NCBI RefSeq assembly: GCF_001886715.1
Contig: NZ_CP018082.1
Span: 3,968,001-4,032,000, forward strand
Direction of reading: 5' to 3'
Source of the DNA: Nocardia mangyaensis
GTDB lineage: Bacteria > Actinomycetota > Actinomycetes > Mycobacteriales > Mycobacteriaceae
Length of the DNA stretch: 64,000 nucleotides
In this document: positions 42,347 through 50,500 of the stretch, piece after piece
Numbering within the stretch: the first letter of the stretch is position 1
How the letters are laid out: each line of letters opens with the position of its first letter
The notes under the pieces: model-generated
The model's input: the letters and a program-made list of their open reading frames with translations, nothing else
Databases searched by the model: none
What the model was told of the DNA's origin: nothing
Translations under genes and position numbers: made by a program

Positions 42347-43824
42347 CGTCGGGGCAAGGGCTGGGTCACCGGTCCCTCGAGGACGGTGCCGTCGGGGGCG
42401 AAACGTGAGCCGTGCAGCGGGCAGTCCCAGGTCTGTTCGGCGTCGTTCCACGCCACGATGCCCCGCAGATGCGGGCACACCGCCGACACCACGCGGGTTT
42501 CGGCGCCGACCGTCGACACCGCGGTCGGATGCACACCGTGGCGCTCGACCCGACCGCACCCTTCAGCCGGAGCGCCACCTGGGCGCGCGCCGACGGCGTG
42601 CACCCACCCGCTCGACAGGTACCGCGCGACGGCCGCGTTCGCCTGCGCGCCCGCCATGAGCGCCTTCACCTCGCCGGGTCGCCAGGGCTCATAGACATCG
42701 GCCCAACTGCGCGGTTGTCCGGTGATCCGCCCGGCCAGTGCCAGCGCGGCCGCGACACCGTTGGTCATGCCCCATTTCGCGAAACCGGTCGCTACCTGTA
42801 CATCGTCGGTACCGGGTAGCAAGGGCCCGACATAGGGCAGTTCGCCGATCGGGTGGTAGTCCTGGGCCGACCAGCGATCGAGCAGCCGCGCACCGGGGAA
42901 CCACCGCTGTGCCCAGTCGAGCAGCTCGGCGACCTGACCCGCTTCGGACTCGACCCGGCCGACCTCGTGGCCACTACCGCCGACGAGCAGAACCGCACCC
43001 GTCCCGGTCGGGTGCCGGCGCAGCGATCGCGTGGGCTGACCGGCGCTGATGAGCATCTCCGAGGGCACAGGGCCGGGCACGTCGAATGCGGCGAGATAGG
43101 ACCGCTGGGCCACCAGGCGCGCGAAGAATCCACCGCGATCGAAGATCGGCGATCCGGTCGCCACGACCACGCTTCCCGCCGAGACCTTGCCGTGGTCGGT
43201 ACTCACCTCGACGGTGCCACCACGTCGCCGGAGCCCCTGAGCCCGGGTCGACTCGAACACGGAAACGCCGCGGGCCTCCACGGCGGCGGCCAGGGCGGCC
43301 AGCACCGCGACCGGGTCGACCTGGGCTTGTTCCCGGAGTCGGACACCACCGTGGGTCGGGAACGCGACGTCGAGGTCGTCGAGAAGTTCGGTGGGCAGAC
43401 CGACCGCGCGGGTCACCTCGTACTCGGCGCGGATCGCGTCGCGCTCACCGGCATTCTGGGCGAAGGTGATCGCCGGTACACGCTGCGCGGCGACATCGTG
43501 ATCGGCGCAGAACTCCAGCAGCCAGTCCAGACCGTCCAGGTTGGCGGCCACATACCGCGACAACACCGCGGTGCCGTGCCGGTGCGCGATCGCCTGTCCC
43601 CGAGTGCCTTGCAGTACCGAGATCTTCGCGGTCGAGGCGCCCGTGGCGACCGACCCGACCCGTCGCGCTTCGAGGACGGCGACCTCCCGGCCGCTCTGGG
43701 CGAGCAGTAGCGCGGTCGACAGACCGACGATCCCGGCCCCGATCACCACGGTGTCGACAGCGATGTCATCGGCGAGGGGTGATCGGGCCGGGATCTCGGC
43801 ATCGGTGAACCAGAACAATGTCAT
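42343..43824 (-). CDS. FAD-dependent oxidoreductase with C-terminal Rieske domain
   Basis: Fusion protein of 493 residues. The first about 370 residues are a DAO-type FAD domain (TVVIGAGIVGLSTALLLAQS, ATGFAKWGMTNGVAAALALA). The last about 90 form a Rieske 2Fe-2S domain with CPHLRG and CPLHGS, giving the two Cys and two His cluster ligands. This architecture is known in actinobacteria and Bacillus, and probably couples amine or aldehyde oxidation to one-electron transfer; the substrate is unknown. It is coupled to a 62-residue membrane peptide. Confidence 0.87.
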   Translation of the reverse strand: MTLFWFTDAEIPARSPLADDIAVDTVVIGAGIVGLSTALLLAQSGREVAVLEARRVGSVATGASTAKISVLQGTRGQAIAHRHGTAVLSRYVAANLDGLDWLLEFCADHDVAAQRVPAITFAQNAGERDAIRAEYEVTRAVGLPTELLDDLDVAFPTHGGVRLREQAQVDPVAVLAALAAAVEARGVSVFESTRAQGLRRRGGTVEVSTDHGKVSAGSVVVATGSPIFDRGGFFARLVAQRSYLAAFDVPGPVPSEMLISAGQPTRSLRRHPTGTGAVLLVGGSGHEVGRVESEAGQVAELLDWAQRWFPGARLLDRWSAQDYHPIGELPYVGPLLPGTDDVQVATGFAKWGMTNGVAAALALAGRITGQPRSWADVYEPWRPGEVKALMAGAQANAAVARYLSSGWVHAVGARPGGAPAEGCGRVERHGVHPTAVSTVGAETRVVSAVCPHLRGIVAWNDAEQTWDCPLHGSRFAPDGTVLEGPVTQPLPRR

Positions 43825-43890
43825 GGCGGGCGCATACCCACGCCCGCCGAACGAAACGTCACCCGACCGGGTCGGTGTCCCGATGAGCGG

Positions 43891-44037
43891 TCAGCAGACC
43901 AGCATCAACGCGCCCTTGGCCTGCTCGATCAGCACCCTGGCGTCGAGCAGCCCGGGCAGGGTCTGATCGAGGGCCTCGCGCCGGTATTCGGCCGCGGTGT
44001 CGGACACGTCGACGTAGTAGCCCTCAGTGCCGATCAC
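43891..44037 (-). pseudogene. PAS-ANTAR regulator fragment
   Basis: In this frame VIGTEGYYVDVSDTAAEYRR and the following DARVLIEQAKGALMLVC are a near-perfect match to the linker and first ANTAR helix of actinobacterial PAS/GAF-ANTAR proteins (normally R.VIEQAKG.LM.). A stop follows immediately after ALMLVC, so the RNA-binding second and third ANTAR helices are gone. Upstream in frame there is no PAS domain, only noise. It is therefore a fragment of about 48 codons of a decayed antitermination regulator. Confidence 0.65.
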
Positions 44038-44214
44038 GGCGCCCTCGGCAGGGCACGTTCGGCCCGCGACACGTCGTCCCGATCGGTCATCGCTCGATCG
44101 TTCACCGCGCGACGGCCCCGGCGGATTCGCTTTCGAATCGTGTTCGAGACGCGCCCGGCGGGGTATCGCGACAGTGACACGCACTCCCACGCCAGACTCG
44201 AGAGCGAGGCCGAT

Positions 44215-44664
44215 ATGTCCGTTGTCGAAACCATCGTGCCGACATCGGTGCCAGCGGTCTTCGAGGTGCTCGCCGACGGCTGGAGCTACGCGGGCTGGGT
44301 CGTCGGCGCTTCCCACATCCGCAAGGTCGACCTGGGCTGGCCCGCGGTCGGCACCAGGATCTATCACAGCGTCGGCCCGTGGCCGCTGACCATCCAGGAC
44401 ACGACCGTCGTGCGGGCCGTCGACCGTCCGAACCACCTCGAACTGCGGGCACGCCTATGGCCGGTCGGCGCAGCGACCGTCACCCTGGAGCTGGCAGCGC
44501 TCGACGACGAGACGACCGCGGTACGGATGACCGAGCGGGTGGTCGCCGGACCGGGACGACTGCTGCCGCAGCGCGTGCAGGCTCTACTGCTCGGACCGCG
44601 CAATCGGGCATCGCTGACCAGGCTCACCGATGTCGCGGTGGGCCGGGCCCGGGCCCGGCGGTGA
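44215..44664 (+). CDS. SRPBCC (polyketide cyclase/START-like) protein
   Basis: Protein of 149 residues with the helix-grip fold pattern: MSVVETIVPTSVPAVFEVLA, then WSYAGWVVGASHIRKVDLGW, PAVGTRIYHSVGPWPLTIQD and a C-terminal helix (RNRASLTRLTDVAVGRARAR). It starts at the ATG at 44215. A hydrophobic-ligand-binding protein of unknown role, surrounded by gene remnants on both sides. Confidence 0.8.
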   Translation: MSVVETIVPTSVPAVFEVLADGWSYAGWVVGASHIRKVDLGWPAVGTRIYHSVGPWPLTIQDTTVVRAVDRPNHLELRARLWPVGAATVTLELAALDDETTAVRMTERVVAGPGRLLPQRVQALLLGPRNRASLTRLTDVAVGRARARR

Positions 44665-45045
44665 TCAGTGCAGTTCGATGATCTCCTCGACCGGGCGACG
44701 CGGTGTCGAGTGCAGCGGCGGTCGGCATCGCGCCGACGCGGGTGGGCGGCCGTCAACAGCATGGCGCTGGTCGCCTCGTCGGCCCGCAGCTGGGAGATCC
44801 GGTCGTCGCGGGGCGTGCAGACGACCAGCCATTGCGCCGCGTCCGGTGCCGTGGTGTGTTCGCGCAGTTCAGGTTCGACGAACGCGCACGGGCAGTTCCT
44901 CGGGCGAGTGCGCCAGCGGGGTGTTCCGGGCCGGCACCCCCTCGGTCGCGCCCTGGCATCCGCTCCACTGCGCCAGTTCGGCGAGATAGTCGGCGTCGGT
45001 GGCCTGCCGCACGGCGGCTTCGCGCAGGCCGGTCGGATACGGGTT
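44665..45045 (-). pseudogene. Acg-family nitroreductase pseudogene
   Basis: Pieces of an Acg (DosR-regulon-type) FMN nitroreductase appear in three frames in the right order: TGLREAAVRQATDADYLAEL with GVPARNTP (about 44930-45045), then after a frameshift near 44885 FVEPELREHTT, TPRDDRISQLRADEATSAML (about 44760-44880), and finally, after a deletion and another frame change, TPRRPVEEIIELH with a stop at 44665-44667. The N-terminal half is missing altogether. This gene has clearly decayed by at least two frameshifts and deletions. Confidence 0.75.
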
Positions 45046-45359
45046 CGACCGGCGATTCCCACTCCCCCGAAATCACGATTCGTTCTGCGATCCAGGTGAT
45101 GGAAATCGCCGGTCGAGACCATTCCGTTGTCGCGGATGTCGCCCTCTCGGCGAGGCACCGCCACCACGTCCCGAGAGAGAGCGTCAGCACCCGCTCACCG
45201 GACAAACCGGACCAACACCTTGTGTGCCAATTCGACTATCTGCCAGATGTTTTCAGGCATGATCAGCTATCGGATGGACAACGGAACGTACAGTGGCACG
45301 TGCTACTGTACGAATGGTCGGCACCCTCTGTGCCGCGATGATCGATGGGAGTTATCGGT
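45046..45359. other. intergenic region before terD
   Basis: No gene seen. The AT-richer part (about 45230-45340) presumably contains the terD promoter; GGGAG before the ATG at 45360 is the ribosome binding site. Fragments of the Acg pseudogene may extend into the left part but are no longer recognisable. Confidence 0.5.
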
Positions 45360-45935
45360 ATGGGTGTCAGTTTGTCCAAGGGTGGCAACGTCTCGCTGAC
45401 CAAGGCGGCGCCGAACCTCACCGCGGTCGCGGTCGGCCTCGGCTGGGACCTGCGGACGACCACCGGGACGGACTTCGACTTGGATGCCAGCGCCATCGCG
45501 CTCGGCGCCGACAAGAAGGTCGTGTCGAACGAGCACTTCATCTTCTTCAACAACCTCAAGTCGCCCGAGGGCGCGATCGAGCACGCCGGTGACAACCGGA
45601 CCGGCGAGGGTGAGGGCGACGACGAGGTCATCAACGTCGACCTGGCCAACACCCCGGCGACCATCGAGTCCATCGTGTTCCCGGTCTCGATCTACGACGG
45701 GGTCACCCGCAGCCAGTCCTTCGGTCAGGTCCGCAACGCCTACATCCGCGTCGTCGACCGCAGCAACGGCGAGGAGCTGGCCCGCTACGACCTGTCCGAG
45801 GACGCCTCCACCGAGACCGCCATGGTCTTCGGCGAGCTGTACCGCAACGGTGCGGAGTGGAAGTTCCGCGCGATCGGTCAGGGCTACGCGTCCGGACTCG
45901 AGGGCATCGCGCGCGATTTCGGCGTCAATCTCTGA
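45360..45935 (+). CDS. TerD family stress protein
   Basis: TerD-type calcium-binding stress protein of 191 residues, normal length. It begins MGVSLSKGGNVSLTKAAPNL and contains the acidic Ca-binding segments TDFDLDASAIALG, HAGDNRTGEGEGDDEVI and the closing QSFGQVRNAYIRVVD. TerD proteins are linked to tellurite, phage and envelope stress. It is a lone gene with a strong terminator behind it; no other ter genes are in the window. Confidence 0.93.
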   Translation: MGVSLSKGGNVSLTKAAPNLTAVAVGLGWDLRTTTGTDFDLDASAIALGADKKVVSNEHFIFFNNLKSPEGAIEHAGDNRTGEGEGDDEVINVDLANTPATIESIVFPVSIYDGVTRSQSFGQVRNAYIRVVDRSNGEELARYDLSEDASTETAMVFGELYRNGAEWKFRAIGQGYASGLEGIARDFGVNL

Positions 45936-45947
45936 TCTACGCTCTTC

Positions 45948-45982
45948 CCGCCCGCACGGTCGATCCGTGCGGGCGGTGTTCT
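45948..45982 (+). terminator. terminator after terD
   Basis: CCGCCCGCACGG (45948-45959), loop TCGAT, CCGTGCGGGCGG (45965-45976): a perfect 12-bp stem 13 bp after the terD stop, followed by TGTTCTGT. Confidence 0.85.
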
Positions 45983-46153
45983 GTCCCCGACCGGTTCACC
46001 GATCACCGGAGCGGAAACTCCCGCGTCCCGGTGCGGAATTCCAGCGTCGTCCCCGCCGGTCACCCAGGCCGATCGACCATGGCCGGTAGCGACGGTTCGT
46101 TCACGGTCGGAGCCCACTCGCGGGCCCTACTCGGCCAGTACATCAAGCTCTTG

Positions 46154-46217
46154 ACTAGACCTTTACTCTAGTGAAAACTCGTCCACAGAACGTGCGGCTG
46201 GAGTTCGACTCCAGCCG
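46154..46217. promoter_or_regulatory. two dyads upstream of the methyltransferase
   Basis: Dyad 1: ACTAGA (46154-46159), 7 nt, TCTAGT (46167-46172), partly overlapping a TTGACT that could be a -35. Dyad 2: CGGCTGGAG (46195-46203), loop TTCGA, CTCCAGCCG (46209-46217), a perfect 9-bp stem 23 bp before the ATG. Either could be an operator; the second could also form an RNA hairpin in the leader. The region 45983-46153 holds nothing else I recognise. Confidence 0.5.
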
Positions 46218-46240
46218 ATCTGTCGACGAACGGATGGCCG

Positions 46241-47005
46241 ATGAACCAGCGCTGGTCCCCAGCTCGCTACGAACGGACTGCCGACTACCTCTTTCCCGCA
46301 TCGCAGGCGGCGGTCGAAGCAGCGGATCTACGGTGCGGTGAGGTGCTGCTCGACAGCGCGACCGGCACCGGCAATGCCGCGGCGGTCGCTCTCGATCGCG
46401 GCGCACGGGCCATCGGTGTCGACTCCGCACCCGAACAGATCGACGGCGCTCGCGAGCGGCTACCGGGTGTCACCTTCGCCGTGGCCGATGCGGAGGATCT
46501 TCCGGTGCCGACCTCATCTGTCGACGCGGCCGTCTCGGTGTTCGGAATCATTTTCGCGGACAACCCCATTCGCGCACTCGACGAACTCGTCCGGTGTGTG
46601 CGGCCGGGTGGATCGGTCGCCTTCACGACGCTCAGCGCGGACGGCTGGCCGAATCACGCGCGGACGCTCTTGGCCGCCGAGTTGGGTGCACCGGCACCGG
46701 GCTTCCCGACACTGTGGAGTGCGGGCGATGCCGCCGAGCGCGCCGCGGCCGATGCCGGGCTGGCAGCGATCCAGGTGCGCTCGCGGGAGCTGCGGTTGTC
46801 CTTGGATGCCGGACGCGGGTTCGCCGATCAGGTCACCGAACGGCTGAGCGCGTTGGCGGCGCTGCGCGCCCAACTGGAAGCACGTGGGGGCTGGGTCCGT
46901 GCGAGTACTCGACTGGACGAGTACCTGGCTGAATGCGCGCAATTCGAGTCCAGCACCCCGGTACTGGTCGACCCGTATCTCGTCGTGTCCGGCCGGAAGC
47001 CGTGA
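46241..47005 (+). CDS. class I SAM-dependent methyltransferase
   Basis: Methyltransferase of 254 residues of the UbiE/COQ5-like group. Motif I is EVLLDSATGTGNAAAVALDR (Gly-rich loop slightly unusual, SATGTGN), the acidic loop is GVDSAPEQI, motif II VADAEDLPVPTSSVDAAVS and motif III RPGGSVAFTTLS. The substrate is unknown. Two palindromic sequences in its leader suggest regulation. Confidence 0.85.
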   Translation: MNQRWSPARYERTADYLFPASQAAVEAADLRCGEVLLDSATGTGNAAAVALDRGARAIGVDSAPEQIDGARERLPGVTFAVADAEDLPVPTSSVDAAVSVFGIIFADNPIRALDELVRCVRPGGSVAFTTLSADGWPNHARTLLAAELGAPAPGFPTLWSAGDAAERAAADAGLAAIQVRSRELRLSLDAGRGFADQVTERLSALAALRAQLEARGGWVRASTRLDEYLAECAQFESSTPVLVDPYLVVSGRKP

Positions 47006-47008
47006 GTG

Positions 47009-48142
47009 TCAGCGGGCGGGAAAGCGGACGATGCGGTCGTCGCCGTCACGCACATCGCCCCGGCCGTCGGTATTGGAGGTGGTGAGCCAGAGGGCGCCGT
47101 CGGGTGCGACCTCGACGGTGCGCAGTCTGCCGTAGTCGTCGCGGAAGAAGTCCTTCGGGTCTGCGGCGGAATCCTCGGATACTGTTGCGGTCCACAGTCT
47201 TTCGCCGCGCAGTGCGGCCACGTACAGCGTGTCTCCCGCGATGGCGATGCCGGAGGGCGATGCTTGCGCGGTCGACCAGGTGAGGACCGGATCGATGAAG
47301 CCGCGGTCGGCTCCGCCCGCACCCTCGACGGTGGGCCACCCGTAGTTGCCGCCCGGTTCGATCACATTGATCTCGTCCAGGCGATTCTGGCCGAACTCGG
47401 CGGCGAACAGCGTGCCCGCGCGGTCCCAGGCCAGGCCCTGTACATTGCGGTGGCCGAGGCTGAGCACCGGTGAACCCGGCTCCGGATTTCCTGGGGCGGG
47501 CGCTCCGTTCGGCGTGAGCCGCAGGATCTTGCCGTTCGGACTGGAGGCATCCTGCGAGAGCTCCCGTTGACCGGCGTCCCCGGTGCCGACATACAGCATG
47601 CCGTCGGGCCCGAACGCGATCCGACCACCGTTGTGGTTGCCCGCCTTGGCGATTCCGTCGATCACCACCTCCGGCTCGGTGTCCTCGCGGAACCGTACGA
47701 TGCGGTTGTCGTCCACGGCGGTGAAGTAGGCGTAGATGTACCCGGATTCGGTATACGCGGGATCGACGGCGAGCCCGAGCAGGCCACCCTCACCCCGCGC
47801 GACCACCCCCGGCACCTCGTAGAATGGCTCCGGCGCGCGACCGGGCGCCACCCGCACAATGCGTCCGGAGTCACGTTCGGCCACCAGCGCCGTCCCGTCA
47901 GGCAGGAACGCGAGTCCCCACGGAACATCGATCCCCTGCGCGACCACCTCGGGCGAACCCAGATCCGGAGTCCCCGCGGGCTGGCTGGGCGCAATGGCGG
48001 TGACAGGGGGCGATGTCCCCGCTCCACCCCGCGATTCCTCGCTCGCACACGACACAGCAGCCACCCCGAGCGCCACCGCCACGCCCGAAATCATCCGCCG
48101 CAATCGAGATCGCGGCCCTTGAGCACTGGTCGAGATCGGCAT
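47009..48142 (-). CDS. PQQ-dependent sugar dehydrogenase-like lipoprotein
   Basis: Soluble-glucose-dehydrogenase (GSDH/YliI) family six-bladed propeller of 377 residues, exported as a lipoprotein: basic head RSRLRRM, hydrophobic core and lipobox AVSCAS. Signatures are GIDVPWGLAFLPDGTALVAE, ARGEGGLLGLAVDPAY, AGNHNGGRIAFGPDGMLYVG and LGHRNVQGLAWD. These include the conserved His and Arg of the YliI-type active site. It is probably an aldose dehydrogenase, if PQQ is available. Start chosen at the ATG at 48142. Confidence 0.87.
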   Translation of the reverse strand: MPISTSAQGPRSRLRRMISGVAVALGVAAVSCASEESRGGAGTSPPVTAIAPSQPAGTPDLGSPEVVAQGIDVPWGLAFLPDGTALVAERDSGRIVRVAPGRAPEPFYEVPGVVARGEGGLLGLAVDPAYTESGYIYAYFTAVDDNRIVRFREDTEPEVVIDGIAKAGNHNGGRIAFGPDGMLYVGTGDAGQRELSQDASSPNGKILRLTPNGAPAPGNPEPGSPVLSLGHRNVQGLAWDRAGTLFAAEFGQNRLDEINVIEPGGNYGWPTVEGAGGADRGFIDPVLTWSTAQASPSGIAIAGDTLYVAALRGERLWTATVSEDSAADPKDFFRDDYGRLRTVEVAPDGALWLTTSNTDGRGDVRDGDDRIVRFPAR

Positions 48143-48429
48143 GAACGTTGCTCCGTAACCCGAGAACCGGCAAAGCTTCGTATCGGAACCACACCGCGGC
48201 TCCGTCCCGCCCAGCATAGTCGCCACGGCAGGCCGGGGAAGGGCGTCACTTCTGCGAACCTCACACCTCGAGGCAGCGCGTCATGCTGCTGTCGGGACGG
48301 GTCTGCCACAACGACAACCATCACCCGGACGGGTCGCGGTTCGACCGACGCGTCGTGGTTCTGTGGTATCGATGGCAGGTAGTGGCGGCCCGTGGCACGA
48401 GGCCGGGGCCCTGAGCTCGGGGGTGTGCG

Positions 48430-48810
48430 ATGGGCGCGAAGATCAGGTTCGGGGCGGTGTCGCTGGACAGTGCGGAGCCGCGTCGGCTCGCGGAGTTCTA
48501 TCGGGACCTGCTCGGGTTCGAGATTCGGTACGAGTCCCAAAGATTGATCGTATTGCAGGGGGACGGGGTGATGGTGACGGTGGAGCGGGTGGCAGATCAC
48601 CGGGCGCCGGACTGGCCTGGCAACGAGGTGCCCAAGCAGATGCACCTGGATCTGTTCGTCGCCGATCTCGATGACGGCGAGCGGGCGGCGATCGCGTGCG
48701 GTGCGGTCAAGGCCGGATTTCAGCCCGCGCCCGATCAGTGGCGGGTGTTCCTCGATCCTTCGGGGCATCCCTTTTGTTTGACCGTTTCAGCCGGTCCGGG
48801 GATCGACTAG
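48430..48810 (+). CDS. VOC family (glyoxalase-like) protein
   Basis: Protein of 126 residues. IRFGAVSLDSAEPRRLAEFY and DLLGFEIRYESQRLIVLQGD form the first module; MHLDLFVADLDDGERAAIAC and RVFLDPSGHPFCL the second. This is the actinobacterial glyoxalase-like subgroup with W/P-rich loop (HRAPDWPG). It could be co-transcribed with the DinB gene 60 bp downstream. Function unknown. Confidence 0.85.
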   Translation: MGAKIRFGAVSLDSAEPRRLAEFYRDLLGFEIRYESQRLIVLQGDGVMVTVERVADHRAPDWPGNEVPKQMHLDLFVADLDDGERAAIACGAVKAGFQPAPDQWRVFLDPSGHPFCLTVSAGPGID

Positions 48811-48870
48811 GAGTCGACCGGCCCGGGAAATGACTTTCCGAGCTGTACCGGGATGTGCCACCATCCCCCG

Positions 48871-49389
48871 ATGTCTACGACACGATGTGAGGTACTGCGC
48901 TGGCAGTTCGAGCTGGTGTGGTCGCTGTTCGAGCTGCATCTCGAGCGATTGCAGCCGGACGACTTCCTGTGGGAACCGGCCGAGCTGTGCTGGACGATGC
49001 ACGAAACCGGCAGCGGCGGTTGGGTTCCGGACTGGGCGGAGGTCGAACCCGAGCCCATCCCGGTTCCGACGATGGGCTGGCTCACCTGGCACATCGGGTG
49101 GTGGTGGAGCGTGGCGCTGGACCACGCGCGGGGCGACGTCCCACGCGGCCGTGCCGACATCGCCTGGCCCGGACCAGGGCAACCGACCATCGACTGGCTC
49201 CGCGGCCTACACGACGCTTGGCACGAGGTGCTGAACCAACTCGACGACACCGACCTCGACACCAACTCGGCGTTCCCATGGAACGCCGAGGCCGAACTCA
49301 CTCTGGCACACATGATCGCGTGGGTGAATGCGGAGTTGATGAAGAACGCCGCCGAGGTCGGCCAGCTGCGGTTGCTGCGGGCCGCGTGA
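48871..49389 (+). CDS. DinB-like / DUF664-type protein
   Basis: Four-helix-bundle protein of 172 residues: FELVWSLFELHLERLQPDDF at the start, MGWLTWHIGWWWSVALDHAR with the first metal His, and EAELTLAHMIAWVNAELMKN with the second. The pattern fits the DinB/mycothiol-transferase superfamily, probably a metal-dependent thiol transferase or hydrolase. Its start is the ATG at 48871. Confidence 0.8.
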   Translation: MSTTRCEVLRWQFELVWSLFELHLERLQPDDFLWEPAELCWTMHETGSGGWVPDWAEVEPEPIPVPTMGWLTWHIGWWWSVALDHARGDVPRGRADIAWPGPGQPTIDWLRGLHDAWHEVLNQLDDTDLDTNSAFPWNAEAELTLAHMIAWVNAELMKNAAEVGQLRLLRAA

Positions 49390-49407
49390 TGACCGCTGTG
49401 CGGTGAA

Positions 49408-49770
49408 TCAGGCGAGCGGCAACGTCTTCCACCACTCGAGCAGTTCTGCGCTGGACGGGTCGTTGTTGGCGCCCAGACCGTAGGAGTCGCACGCTGCGGG
49501 GTGCGCTGTCGCGCCCGACCGCCCAGACTCCCACGCCGGCGACCTCGGTGACGACGAGTGCGGCACAGAGGTCGACGAGCGATCCGGTGCGCGAGCGTGG
49601 GGTGGGCCGCATCGGCGGGTGGCCGAATCCGTTGTGCGGCACCGGACCATGGGACATCGGAAGCATCACCGGCCGACCCGCCAGTGGCACCGGGCGCGCA
49701 GGCGTCCTCGGCCCGAAGTCGCTGTACGCTCCCCGAGCGTAGTCGAGCCCGATCAGCGAGAGGATCGCTC
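49408..49770 (-). pseudogene. frameshifted, unrecognised gene remnant
   Basis: A minus-strand frame without stop from 49770 to about 49510 has strongly G/C third positions and protein-like content (RTGSLVDLCAALVVTEVAGV, GVWAVGRDSA). The continuation in the next frame is equally coding-like and ends CDSYGLGANNDPSSAELLEWW plus a few residues at the stop at 49408. A single frameshift near 49505 and the absence of any start codon (stop at about 49771) suggest a broken gene; a sequencing error could explain the first. To its right, 49772-49918, other coding-like pieces occur in different frames. I cannot name the family. Confidence 0.45.
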
Positions 49771-49918
49771 AGTCGCGGGATTGGACACTGTCTCGACAGC
49801 ATTGTCCCGCCGGCGGTTCGGCCAGGTCTGGATCAACAGCCGGCCCGCTGCCCATGCCGACGAGATCGATGCCGCCGGCCAGGACAGCGAGAATGGCGTG
49901 ACCGCCACGGGACGGTGG

Positions 49919-50347
49919 CTAGGCGGCCAGGTTCTGCAACCGGACCTGACCGCGCGCGACGGTGCGACCCTCGGCGTCGGTGATCACCACGATCCACAGT
50001 TGCTGGCTACGCCCGCGATGGATCGGGGTGGCCTCGCCGGTGAGCACGCCCTCGCGGACCGCGCGCAGGAAGTCGGTGTTGTTGTTGACACCCACGACCG
50101 AGCCACGATCGCCGAACCACACCCCCGCGCCGACGCTGGCCAGCGTCTCGATGACGGTGCAGTAGACACCGCCGTTCTGGATGCCGGCGGGCTGGTGCAG
50201 TTGCGGGCGCACCTCCCATTCGCCGGCCACGCGGTCGGCGGAGACCTCGGTGAAGCGCAGCCCGATCAGATCGGTGAAGGTGCCTTCACTGGCTTTGGTC
50301 ATCAGTTCCGGGGTGATGTCGGCCAACGACAGGGAGTTTTCGCTCAT
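49919..50347 (-). CDS. PaaI-family hotdog thioesterase (Rv1847-like)
   Basis: Hotdog-fold acyl-CoA thioesterase of 142 residues. The family motif is QLHQPAGIQNGGVYCTVIET (HxxxxxxNGG...), followed by GVNNNTDFLRAV and a final strand pair ITDAEGRTVARGQVRLQNL. It resembles the mycobacterial Rv1847 group. Its upstream region contains, on the same strand, an iron-box promoter and a terminator-ended sRNA candidate, so the thioesterase either has its own promoter between 50348 and 50395 or depends on read-through. Confidence 0.85.
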   Translation of the reverse strand: MSENSLSLADITPELMTKASEGTFTDLIGLRFTEVSADRVAGEWEVRPQLHQPAGIQNGGVYCTVIETLASVGAGVWFGDRGSVVGVNNNTDFLRAVREGVLTGEATPIHRGRSQQLWIVVITDAEGRTVARGQVRLQNLAA

Positions 50348-50395
50348 GGGTTCCGGTTTACACCATCAGAATCCGCCCGCCGCACCCGGTGACCG

Positions 50396-50494
50396 GGAAA
50401 CGAGCGGCGGGCTCCCCCACAGGGACGGAGCCCGCCGCGGCATGAATGAGGGGGTCGACCGCAGCCCTCGGGACCGCCGGCTCATCCGTACGCC
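50396..50494 (-). ncRNA. MrsI-like iron-responsive small RNA (candidate)
   Basis: On the minus strand a promoter (-35 TTGACT at 50530-50525, 18-bp spacer, -10 TATGCT at 50506-50501) predicts a start near 50494. About 55 nt later a perfect 12-bp stem begins (GCGGCGGGCTCC at 50438-50427 read on the minus strand, 11-nt loop, GGAGCCCGCCGC ending at 50404), followed by TCGTTTCCC. The product would be about 98 nt and has no ORF longer than seven codons. The IdeR box fills the spacer, and the next gene is an Rv1847-type thioesterase, as for M. tuberculosis MrsI (ncRv11846), an IdeR-repressed sRNA of about 100 nt. Identity as MrsI is inferred from position, size and control. Confidence 0.7.
50404..50438 (-). 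terminator. intrinsic terminator of the sRNA candidate
   Basis: Perfect 12-bp inverted repeat GCGGCGGGCTCC / GGAGCCCGCCGC with an 11-nt loop and a short T-rich tail (TCGTTTCCC on the minus strand). It is 57 bp upstream of the thioesterase start and has no protein gene before it on that strand, which is what singled out the sRNA. Confidence 0.75.
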
Positions 50495-50500
50495 GAGTTG

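Noticed and set aside
46195..46217. T-arm-like GAGTTCGACTC suggesting a tRNA or attachment-site remnant
   Set aside because: No acceptor, D or anticodon arm can be built around it; the element is a 9-bp perfect hairpin better read as a regulatory palindrome.
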